This document shows positions 26,189-33,749 of a DNA stretch of 64,000 nucleotides, in pieces. Below the pieces are notes generated by a model. The model worked only from the letters and a program-made list of their open reading frames with translations, was not told the DNA's origin and did no database searches. Origin of the DNA: Anaerolineae bacterium (GTDB lineage: Bacteria > Chloroflexota > Anaerolineae > Aggregatilineales > Phototrophicaceae); contig JALHQT010000004.1 of NCBI GenBank assembly GCA_022841825.1, positions 494,827-558,826 on the forward strand, given 5' to 3'. Made by a program: the position numbers and the translations under genes. How positions within the stretch are numbered: position 1 is the stretch's first letter; each line of letters opens with the position of its first letter.

Positions 26189-28384
26189 CTACTCCCCTTC
26201 TAACGCGGTTGCCACGCGCTTGAGATGGACGGTCGCAGCTTCCACCAGGTGGATGACTTCGACCAGCTCATCGAGGACGCGCTGAAACTCGCGGTCTTTC
26301 TGAAACGCTTCGCTGCGTTTGGTCTGCCCTTTGGCGATGCGGATTAGCGCTCGCGCGCGCCCCAGCTCCAACCGCAGCGGAAATGTAGTATCGCCTCGCA
26401 CCGCTGCAAAGTCCAGATACGCATCCTCGATCTGATGCTGCATGATCTCCAGCTTTTGCACGACCTGACGGTTGAGCGAGCGGCGCGTCGAGATTTGCAG
26501 CAGGTTCAGGTCAACCAGGAGCTGCCCTGCGTCGTGCGCCGCATCGCCGGATTGGCTCGCGCTTTCGAAGTCGATCAGCTTAATCGTCAGATCGGCATCG
26601 CGCCGCGCCACACCCTCCTGCTTCGCCTCGCGGATCATGATGTTGCGCGAGTGCAGGTCGCCATGCATGAGCGACAACGGGAAGCGATCCAGCTTGCGCT
26701 GGAAGCGGATGATCGTGCCGATGGCATCGTCGATCATCGCCTCAAATTCGACATAACGTTCCAGCCGCCCATCCAGGACCGAACGCGCCCGCAGCATCGT
26801 CGCCGTGATCACCTCAAGATGCCGCAGGATCGGCACGATATACAGCTCTCGCACATGATTGGTCGTCGCCAGGCGGGCGGGTTCGCCGTCGCCGCGATGC
26901 ATCCCGATCAGAAATTCGCTCAACAGCGCGCCCAGTCGCGGGACATCCGGTTTGAGCAGCCGTTCAAACAGCTCGAATAAGGTATAAAAGTCGATCAGGT
27001 CTTCCATGATGACGAATGCATGGCGATCTTTGTTGATATAAACGGTGCGATTGGGGATACGCACGAAGTACTCACGCACTCTCGCCGGAAGCTGGGCATA
27101 GCGCCGCCGTTCCTGCTCCATCTGCTCGATGGGACCCGACTTGATCACCAGCGATGTTCCGTTGAGCAGATTCGGCTTGCGGTAATCTGTTGGGTTGTAG
27201 AGGTGTGGCTCGATACGAAAGACACTCGCCTCGGAAAGTCCCAGCTTGAGCGGCTTGATCGCCGCATCGGTCAGATCGATGCCAATCCACTGTCGGAGCG
27301 CGCGCGAAAGATCGCGCCGTGTCGCCGTGCGCTCTTTGGCGAACTGCGTTCGCGCCATGGCGCGCAGCGGCTTCTGCCAGGCATGAGCGGCGAGCGGCAC
27401 GCCTGCGTAGGCGTTGACGGCGACCATCGTGCGACAGAGGATCATCAGATAGTCATACTCTTCAGGAAAGAGCGCGCGCAGGATCGTCGGCGCTTTGTCG
27501 CCTTTGAACTGCGTCCACCACAAGCTCATGCTCTCGCGCAGCTCTGCCTCGCAGTCCGGCTGCAAGTGCGCCAGCGGCGACAGGTTTTCGATCACATAGC
27601 AGGTGTTGAGCATGACATCGCGGAACAGCTTCAGTTCCTTTTCGATGACATGCGGCGAGAGCAGCCCGCGTCCCATCGCCTCGGTGATCGGCTTCAGGCG
27701 GCTGCAGCGGCTCGGATTGACGACACCCCACAGGTGATCGAAGGTCTGCGCCCGCGTCGCCAGGTCTTTCAGTGCATCGGGGTAGTCCAGCTTGTTGTCC
27801 AGGTCATATTCCAGGCGGAGCGCGAGCGCAAGATCCTTGTCTTTGCTGCACTGCGGGATCAACTCACGCAGCATTTTGCTGATGTCGCGCTCGCTGATGC
27901 CACGCCCGATCAGACCCTGTTTGCGCGCCATGATGATCAGCTTGAGCGCCCACAGCGTGTCGAAGATCGGGTCGCGGTTGCCCTGCGTCTCGTCACGATC
28001 GACGATCTCAAAGTGCATCCCATCGCGCTGCGCCAGAAGCTGCTTCAGGCGCAAGGGGATGCCGGGGTCTTCTGGGCGCAGGTTGAGCAGCCCTTCCAGC
28101 TTGGTCATTTCCAGCTCATCAATCGGGTCTAGGTTGGCGGCGAAGGGTGTCGCAAACCAGTCCGCTGCCCATCGCAGCTCTGGTACCGAGGGCGGGAAGC
28201 CATAAGCGAGCAGTGCAGCGGTGTAGTGCTGCGTCAGGCGCAGCTTGCGCACGGGCGGGATTTGCGCCGGCGTCTCGTCCGGTTCGCCGAGGATGAAGCG
28301 GTCGTGGTTCTTGTGCGCAAACAGGAGGTACATCGCCAGCGTCGTAACGGTATCTTCAAGCTGATCCAGGGTTCGCAGGCTCAT
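26189..28384 (-). CDS. Large protein with C-terminal aminoglycoside-phosphotransferase-like kinase domain, 731 aa
   Basis: The C-terminal third is a complete APH-type kinase: Lys415 in 'TSLVIKSG', a Glu-rich helix 'EQMEQERRRYAQL', the hinge 'FVIMEDLIDF' (457-466), catalytic loop 'MHGDLHSRNIM' (Asp575, Asn581) and metal Asp605 ('IKLIDFESAS'). The first about 380 residues are helical and unrecognised. Its start is divergent from the small GTPase gene 262 nt away, with a long hairpin between them. The size is far above that of a normal antibiotic kinase (about 260-350 residues), so drug resistance is unlikely. A regulatory or modification role linked to the GTPase pair is possible. Confidence 0.75.
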   Translation of the reverse strand: MSLRTLDQLEDTVTTLAMYLLFAHKNHDRFILGEPDETPAQIPPVRKLRLTQHYTAALLAYGFPPSVPELRWAADWFATPFAANLDPIDELEMTKLEGLLNLRPEDPGIPLRLKQLLAQRDGMHFEIVDRDETQGNRDPIFDTLWALKLIIMARKQGLIGRGISERDISKMLRELIPQCSKDKDLALALRLEYDLDNKLDYPDALKDLATRAQTFDHLWGVVNPSRCSRLKPITEAMGRGLLSPHVIEKELKLFRDVMLNTCYVIENLSPLAHLQPDCEAELRESMSLWWTQFKGDKAPTILRALFPEEYDYLMILCRTMVAVNAYAGVPLAAHAWQKPLRAMARTQFAKERTATRRDLSRALRQWIGIDLTDAAIKPLKLGLSEASVFRIEPHLYNPTDYRKPNLLNGTSLVIKSGPIEQMEQERRRYAQLPARVREYFVRIPNRTVYINKDRHAFVIMEDLIDFYTLFELFERLLKPDVPRLGALLSEFLIGMHRGDGEPARLATTNHVRELYIVPILRHLEVITATMLRARSVLDGRLERYVEFEAMIDDAIGTIIRFQRKLDRFPLSLMHGDLHSRNIMIREAKQEGVARRDADLTIKLIDFESASQSGDAAHDAGQLLVDLNLLQISTRRSLNRQVVQKLEIMQHQIEDAYLDFAAVRGDTTFPLRLELGRARALIRIAKGQTKRSEAFQKDREFQRVLDELVEVIHLVEAATVHLKRVATALEGE

Positions 28385-28466
28385 GGTTGAAAAGTTCTTT
28401 CACGGTAAAAAACCATCCACGAACAGAAGACATTTAATATTACCACAAACGGAAATTAAACATTTC

Positions 28467-28527
28467 CTGGCGCACCTGGCGTCATGGCGGTAACGGTTTA
28501 CCCGCCATGATGCCAGGCGCGCCAGGC
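28467..28527. repeat. Long near-perfect inverted repeat between divergent genes
   Basis: Arms at 28467-28491 and 28503-28527 are 25 nt each and pair with one A-C mismatch and one G-T pair around an 11-nt loop. Allowing a bulged C, the helix extends further (GGTAA/TTACC). No U-tract follows on either strand. It sits between the kinase-domain gene and the GTPase gene. Confidence 0.85.
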
Positions 28528-28646
28528 TCAGATCATTCGACGATGGGTATTACGACAGGTCTATGATATTTCTTACGCGCGGCTGCAACCATGGAAATGC
28601 AAATCCGTATAGAATGCTATATCAATCATCGGTGCCCGGAGGGGAC

Positions 28647-29345
28647 ATGAGTAATTTCATCGACCAGTTGATCACCATCATCTTCGGCTCATTCAGCACG
28701 GTCTCGAAGACGATCTCTCAAGCGACGGGCGGCTTAGAGGATTTCTTCGTCGTCAAGGTCAGCGGCTTGTCGTTCATCGTCCTCGGCGCGCGGCAGACCG
28801 GCAAGACGACGCTGATCGAGTGGCTGCGCCGCAACCTGCACGAGGTTGGCGATTTCGAGCCGGAACCGACCGCGGCGGGCGGCGACCTGCTGGACAGCTT
28901 TTCCTCGCCGGTTGATGATGGTCGCTACCTCAAGCTGAAGCCCAACCGCGATGTTGGCGGCGAGTACGGGATGTGGGAGACCGATTGGGTCGAGCTGCTC
29001 CGTGAGGCGAAACCGCGCGGCATCCTCTTCCTGACCGACCATACCGACGTGGCGCTGCACAAGGATGCGCTCAACTTCGTCTTGCAGATGATCGACGACG
29101 AGCCGGAGTCGGCGCGCAATCTGAAGGCGTTCTTTGTCGTCGTCAACAAGCAGGATGTCTGGGGCATTGACCATCCCGTCGAGGAGATGGTCGGCGCGTA
29201 CCGCAACGAGCAGAAGCGCATGCGTGCCCAGGCGGAGCGCATGGGGTACAAGTGGTCGTTCATGGGCGGCAGCGTGCTAAATGGTGTCGGCATGATCGAC
29301 ATCCTGCGCAAATTCTTCAACACCATCCGTCCCAAACCGCGCTGA
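28647..29345 (+). CDS. Small GTPase-like P-loop protein, 232 aa
   Basis: A short N-terminal hydrophobic helix (about 3-16) precedes a GTPase core. It has a P-loop 'LGARQTGKTTLI' (48-55), a G3-like 'NRDVGGEYGMWETDW' (DxxG), a G4 'VVNKQDVWG' and a C-terminal 'FMGGSVLNGVG' in the G5 position. It resembles Arf/Ras-like prokaryotic GTPases. Start ATG 28647 has GGAGGGG upstream; the frame from 28563 is spurious. The next gene starts inside its stop codon (TGATG), which implies a tight translational link with the partner protein. Confidence 0.8.
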   Translation: MSNFIDQLITIIFGSFSTVSKTISQATGGLEDFFVVKVSGLSFIVLGARQTGKTTLIEWLRRNLHEVGDFEPEPTAAGGDLLDSFSSPVDDGRYLKLKPNRDVGGEYGMWETDWVELLREAKPRGILFLTDHTDVALHKDALNFVLQMIDDEPESARNLKAFFVVVNKQDVWGIDHPVEEMVGAYRNEQKRMRAQAERMGYKWSFMGGSVLNGVGMIDILRKFFNTIRPKPR

Positions 29346-29992
29346 TGGAACCGCTCGTCCTCGAATACGTCCTGTCTGGCGGGCAGCGCGGTTATAACTT
29401 CACGTCGCCCACGCGCGGTTACGACGACGAGACGCTCAAGCGCATCTGGCGTGGGGCGATGCCGCGCGGGCAGGGCTGGGGCGGCGACGAATACGTGGGC
29501 GCACGCTCGATCAAGTGCTTTCCGCTCGACGACCGCCGGATGGCGCTCTCGACCGTCGCCGTCACCGACCAGCGCGACGAGAGCGGGCGTAAGGGCATCC
29601 GCCGCGCCGTCATCCAGGTGATGAGCACGGAGGTGTGCGCCATGCAGCTTCGGACGCACTTGCGCGGCTACTCCTTCGCCGTCGAACGCGAGATCGAGCG
29701 CCTGCCGACGCCGGGGCTGTGGGCGCAGCTCGTCGGGCGAGTCGTGCCGATGCTGGGCAAGGCGGAGCAGCAGGTCGTGCTGACGCGCGATTATGGCAAG
29801 GCGGACTGGCAAGTGATGGAGGGCGTGATCATCAAGCTGGCACTGGCACTGACCACCGTGTGGAAGCGCGGCAGTCCACTCGTGCCGTTCACGACGCTGG
29901 CGCTCGACCCGCGCGAGGAGATGGCGCTGGTAGGCGTGCCGTCGGGGGCGCTGAAGGGCGATGTGGAGAATGGGCGGGTGTTAAGAGTCTGA
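29345..29992 (+). CDS. GTPase partner protein, GAP1-N2-like, 215 aa
   Basis: The start ATG 29345 overlaps the GTPase stop by one base. The N-terminus 'YVLSGGQRGYNFTSPTRGYD' and the following 'DETLKRIWRGAMPRG', 'FPLDDRRMALSTVAV' and 'RDESGRKGIRRAVIQ' blocks resemble the N-terminal domain of GTPase-associated protein 1 (GAP1-N2) from memory. That resemblance is a judgement, not a search. The remaining part is mostly helical with 'GLWAQLVGRVVPML'. It probably acts with the GTPase, perhaps as its effector or sensor. Confidence 0.55.
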   Translation: MEPLVLEYVLSGGQRGYNFTSPTRGYDDETLKRIWRGAMPRGQGWGGDEYVGARSIKCFPLDDRRMALSTVAVTDQRDESGRKGIRRAVIQVMSTEVCAMQLRTHLRGYSFAVEREIERLPTPGLWAQLVGRVVPMLGKAEQQVVLTRDYGKADWQVMEGVIIKLALALTTVWKRGSPLVPFTTLALDPREEMALVGVPSGALKGDVENGRVLRV

Positions 29993-30024
29993 AGGATGAC
30001 GCGCGCTCAAGGATTACAGAAAAG

Positions 30025-30069
30025 CAGCAACGGGTGCAAATCGTGTTTTGTCCATTGCACCCGCTGCTG
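30025..30069. terminator. Hairpin terminator between convergent genes
   Basis: CAGCAACGGGTGCAA pairs with TTGCACCCGCTGCTG (one mismatch, 15-nt loop), followed by TTATTC. It lies between the GTPase-partner gene and the convergent secreted protein at 30099, so it may serve both. Confidence 0.55.
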
Positions 30070-30098
30070 TTATTCAATTGTGTCTGCGAGGCTGCCCT

Positions 30099-30545
30099 TT
30101 AGCAGTTCTGGTCGCCGAGGTTCCAGGTGAAGCTGTAGACCTTACCTTCAAAATCTGCTGGTACAGTCGCCGTCAGGCTGTCGTCCACGTTGAGTGACAG
30201 CGCATAGCCCAGGTTGCTGACGAGCAGCATGGTTTCTTCGCGCTCCTCCGCCATTGCGGTCGCAAGTGCATCCGCCGAGATGCTCACGACGTTCTCCCAG
30301 GTCCCGTCGCTGTAGAGGAGTGCGTACAGGTCAATCTGTGTCATGACGCTGTATTCAGTCTCGTCGTCGAGGCTGTAGCCTTCGAAGTCACAGTAGATCA
30401 CGACGGGCGCTGCCACTTCCCAACTGTTCACGCGCCCATCCGCAATGACAGGCACGCTTTCGGTATCATCTGCCGCCGCAATTCCGACGCCTACCATCAA
30501 CGCGAGTGCAAGCACACCGACCATGAGATACGACCACTTCTTCAT
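30099..30545 (-). CDS. Small secreted protein of unknown function, 148 aa
   Basis: ATG 30545 has a strong GGAGG upstream. A signal peptide ('LMVGVLALALMVGVGIAAA') ends near residue 25. The mature protein is about 123 residues, acidic, with two cysteines ('VIYCDFEGY' and a C-terminal 'GDQNC') that could form a disulfide. It has a beta-rich pattern ('EYSVMTQIDLYALLYSDG', 'GKVYSFTWNLG'). I do not recognise the family. It is downstream of the MFS gene on the same strand but separated by 136 nt, so it may have its own promoter. Confidence 0.6.
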   Translation of the reverse strand: MKKWSYLMVGVLALALMVGVGIAAADDTESVPVIADGRVNSWEVAAPVVIYCDFEGYSLDDETEYSVMTQIDLYALLYSDGTWENVVSISADALATAMAEEREETMLLVSNLGYALSLNVDDSLTATVPADFEGKVYSFTWNLGDQNC

Positions 30546-30681
30546 TCTTGTCTCTCCTCCGATGGGTCTCGGATAACGCTTCGATGAATTCATCATCGCA
30601 AAGTCATGTCGAGTCGGGTTGGACACGCAATGAAGGTGCTGTGTATCTTTTATGGAGGTTTTCTGGAGGATTCCAGATGTG

Positions 30682-31932
30682 TTACCCCAGTGGGAAATCG
30701 CCTTGCAAACGGAGCTTCTGCCTGCGGTCGATGCTCCACGACAGCAGCGATGCAACACCGCCCAGCACGCCCGCCGACAGGAAGATCAGCACGTAGTCGC
30801 CGAAGGTATCACGGAAGATGCCGCCCGCCTGCGCCGCTACCCCCGCGCCGATCATGTGCGCGCAGAAGATCCAGCCATAGATCGTGCCGAGCGAGCCACG
30901 CCCGAAGCGCTGCGCCGTCAGGTTGACCGTCGGCGGCACCGTCGCCACCCAGTCCAGCCCGTAGACGACTGCGAACAGCAGCATCCCATTCACCTGGTCG
31001 ATGAACGGCAGGAATAGCAGCGACAAGCCGCGCAGCCCGTAGTAGGTCATCAGCAGCAGGCGGTTGTCGTAGCGGTCGCTCAACCAGCCGGATGCCAGCG
31101 TGCCCGCGATGTTCATGATCCCCATCAACGCCAGGATGCCGCTCATGTCGGTTGGCAGAAAGCCATGCTCCACCGAGTGGGGCAGAAGATGGGTGCCGAT
31201 CAAACCGTTGGTCGTGTAGCCGCAGATGAAGAAGCTGCCCGCCAGGAGCCAGAAATCGCGCGTGCGGATCGCTTCGCGCAGCGGCGTCTTCTTCGCGGCG
31301 GTTGCTGCCTGTGCTGCCTGCAGCTTCCCGCCAACAGGCTCCAACCCGACATCTTCCGGCTTGTCGCGCATCAGGATGACGACTGGAATCAGCACTGCTG
31401 CCACCATCACTGTGACGATGGTCAGCATGTTGCGCCAGCCGTTGACTTCCGTCAGGTTGATGAAGAGCGGAAACAGGATCGACTGTCCTGCCGCAGCCGC
31501 CGCGCTGAACAAGCCGAGCACCAAACCGCGATGCGCGTTGAACCAGCGGTTCGCCACCGTCGCGCCGATCACGCCCGCCATGATGCCCGTGCCGACGCCG
31601 ACCACCAGCCCCCAGAACAAATCGAGCTGCCAGAGTTCGGTCAGCCCGACCAGCGGCGCAAGCCCGGCTGATGTCAGCGCCAGCCCGCCCAACATCACGC
31701 GCTTCGGTCCGTAGCGATCCACCAGCGTGCCCGCAATCGGCGCGCCAAAGCCGAAGGCAAACAAGCTGACCATGATCGAAAACGACAGACTGGTGCGGTC
31801 CCAGCTGAAGTCCGCCTCCAGCGGCTTGATCAGCACGCTGGGGACGGTACGGACTCCGGACGCCATCAGGAGCGTCAGGAAGGTGACGACGACGATGACA
31901 AGCGCGTAATGAAAGGGCAGACGTTTGATCAT
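30682..31932 (-). CDS. MFS transporter, OFA/monocarboxylate-like, 416 aa
   Basis: Twelve membrane segments with the MFS motif 'GTLVDRYGPKRVM' after helix 2. A central cytoplasmic loop (about 192-218) holds a charged stretch, 'KTPLREAIRTRDFW'. The pattern around 'TVPSVLIKPLEADFSWDRT' is that of the oxalate:formate / monocarboxylate-type MFS branch. The start overlaps the end of the first ABC gene by 4 nt, so all three transport genes (35562 down to 30682) form one operon. The substrate is unknown. Confidence 0.85.
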   Translation of the reverse strand: MIKRLPFHYALVIVVVTFLTLLMASGVRTVPSVLIKPLEADFSWDRTSLSFSIMVSLFAFGFGAPIAGTLVDRYGPKRVMLGGLALTSAGLAPLVGLTELWQLDLFWGLVVGVGTGIMAGVIGATVANRWFNAHRGLVLGLFSAAAAAGQSILFPLFINLTEVNGWRNMLTIVTVMVAAVLIPVVILMRDKPEDVGLEPVGGKLQAAQAATAAKKTPLREAIRTRDFWLLAGSFFICGYTTNGLIGTHLLPHSVEHGFLPTDMSGILALMGIMNIAGTLASGWLSDRYDNRLLLMTYYGLRGLSLLFLPFIDQVNGMLLFAVVYGLDWVATVPPTVNLTAQRFGRGSLGTIYGWIFCAHMIGAGVAAQAGGIFRDTFGDYVLIFLSAGVLGGVASLLSWSIDRRQKLRLQGDFPLG

Positions 31933-33749
31933 GAAACCATCGGTTCTAGCTCCAACTCGAACGCCTGCTCGCGCTCGCTGCGGAACTGCTGGGTGTAAAG
32001 GCGATAGTAATGCCCACGCTGGCGGAGCAGCTCGGCATGACTACCTTGCTCTGTGATCTGCCCGTTGTCAATAACCAGGATGCGGTCAGCACGGCGAATG
32101 GTACTCAGGCGGTGCGCGATCACGAAGCTCGTCCGCCCCGCCATCAACTGTTCCATTCCGCGCTGGATCAACGCCTCAGTCAGCGTATCGACCGAGCTGG
32201 TCGCCTCATCCATGATGAAGATCTCCGGCTCCGCCAGCACCGCACGCGCCAGGCTGATCAACTGCTTCTGACCGACGGACAGCAGCACGCCGCCTTCGCC
32301 GACTGGCTCCTCATAGCCTTTGTCGAGCGTGGCGATGAAGTCATGCGCGCCCGCCAGCGTTGCCGCCGCAACCACCTCGTCATCAGTCGCATTCAGCCGC
32401 CCGTAGCGGATGTTCTCGCGGATCGTCCCGCTGAACAGGTGCGGGGTCTGCAGCACCATGCCGATGCGCGACTGAATGCCGTGCAGCGTCATCTGCGTGT
32501 AGTCCGTTCCGTTGATCAGGATACGCCCGCTCGAAGGCTCGTAAAAGCGACAGATCAGATTGACGATGGTCGATTTGCCCGCGCCGGTCGGTCCGACCAG
32601 GGCGATGGTCTCGCCCGCCTTGATCGTCACATCAATCCCACGCAGGACAGGCTTGTCCGCTTCGTAATGGAACTTCACATCCTCGAAGACGATGTCGCCG
32701 CGCAGCGTGCCGGGATCTTTCGCACCGACGTGATCTTTGATCTGCGGCTGTTCGTCCATCAGCGAGAAGACACGTTCCGCCGAAGCGACCGCCTGCTGCA
32801 TCGAGGCGTAGACGCGCGCCAGTTCCTGGATGGGCCACAGCATGAACGTGACGTAGCCGACGAATGCCTGAATACCGCCGATGGTGATGCCGCCGACCTG
32901 CGCCTGCAAACCGCCGTACCAGACAATCGCGCCCAGAGCAATTGAGCTGATGATCTGCACGACGGGCATGAACAGCGCCGAGAGCCACGCCGCACGGAAG
33001 GAACGGCGATACATCTCATCCGTCAGGTGCGAAAATTCGCCCAGGTTCGCCGCTTCGCGCCCCAGTGCCTTGACCACGCGCACGCCCTGAATGTTCTCGT
33101 TGTACGCGCCTGTGATCTTCGAGTTCGTTTTGCGCGCTTCGCGATATTCCACAATGATGCGCTTCTGGAACCACGAGGCGATCACGATCAACACAGGGAT
33201 CGAGACGAAAACGATCAGCGCAAGCTGCCAGTTGATCGTCAGCATCCAGATCGTCGCCGCAGTGATGTTCACGATGCTCCAGGTCACGTCGATGATGCCC
33301 CAGGTCACCAGCTCCGAGATGCGTTCAGTGTCCGAGTTGACGCGCGACATCACCCAACCGACCGGGGTCTTGTCGAAGTAATTGAACGACAGCGTTTGCA
33401 GATGGTCGAAGAGCTTCTTGCGCATGTCATAGCGCACGCGCTCACCCAATATCCCCGCAAACCAGATGAACGCGAAGACCAGCGCGGCGAAGACAAAGTA
33501 GATCGCGCCATAGACCGTCAGGAGTTCCGTCAGCGCCTGGCGGTCTCCCGGCACGATGCCCCGGTCGATGATCTGCATGGTCAGCCATGTCAGCGTCGAT
33601 TCGAGCACCGACACACTTGCAATCGAGAGGACGAAGGCGACCACGCGCCACTTGTAGGGGCGCACCTGCGACAGGATGCGCAGGAGCGTGCTGCTCTTTA
33701 CTTTCGTCCCCTGAAAATCTTCCTCTTCAAAGTGGTAATCAGACACCAC
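31929..33749 (-). CDS. ABC exporter half, ATP-binding/permease, 606 aa (heterodimer subunit A)
   Basis: An N-terminal six-helix exporter domain (about 30-310) and a C-terminal nucleotide-binding domain: Walker A 'GPTGAGKS' (386-393), signature 'LLSVGQKQL' (490), Walker B 'IFIMDEATSSVD' with catalytic Glu515 and H-loop 'IAHR'. The signature deviates (LSVGQ rather than LSGGQ). It has an intact Glu, so it supplies the active site when paired with the adjacent half-transporter. It overlaps that gene by 11 nt and the downstream MFS gene by 4 nt. Substrate unknown; multidrug or lipid export is typical. Confidence 0.88.
   Translation of the reverse strand: MVSDYHFEEEDFQGTKVKSSTLLRILSQVRPYKWRVVAFVLSIASVSVLESTLTWLTMQIIDRGIVPGDRQALTELLTVYGAIYFVFAALVFAFIWFAGILGERVRYDMRKKLFDHLQTLSFNYFDKTPVGWVMSRVNSDTERISELVTWGIIDVTWSIVNITAATIWMLTINWQLALIVFVSIPVLIVIASWFQKRIIVEYREARKTNSKITGAYNENIQGVRVVKALGREAANLGEFSHLTDEMYRRSFRAAWLSALFMPVVQIISSIALGAIVWYGGLQAQVGGITIGGIQAFVGYVTFMLWPIQELARVYASMQQAVASAERVFSLMDEQPQIKDHVGAKDPGTLRGDIVFEDVKFHYEADKPVLRGIDVTIKAGETIALVGPTGAGKSTIVNLICRFYEPSSGRILINGTDYTQMTLHGIQSRIGMVLQTPHLFSGTIRENIRYGRLNATDDEVVAAATLAGAHDFIATLDKGYEEPVGEGGVLLSVGQKQLISLARAVLAEPEIFIMDEATSSVDTLTEALIQRGMEQLMAGRTSFVIAHRLSTIRRADRILVIDNGQITEQGSHAELLRQRGHYYRLYTQQFRSEREQAFELELEPMVS

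Noticed and set aside
26189..28384. An aminoglycoside-resistance gene
   Set aside because: The APH-type motifs are present, but the protein is about twice the size of resistance kinases and has a large unrelated N-terminus. Drug resistance is not supported.
29635..30102. A second gene overlapping the end of the GTPase partner
   Set aside because: The +1 frame translates to low-complexity Arg/Ala/Gly text and runs through the terminator hairpin at 30025.
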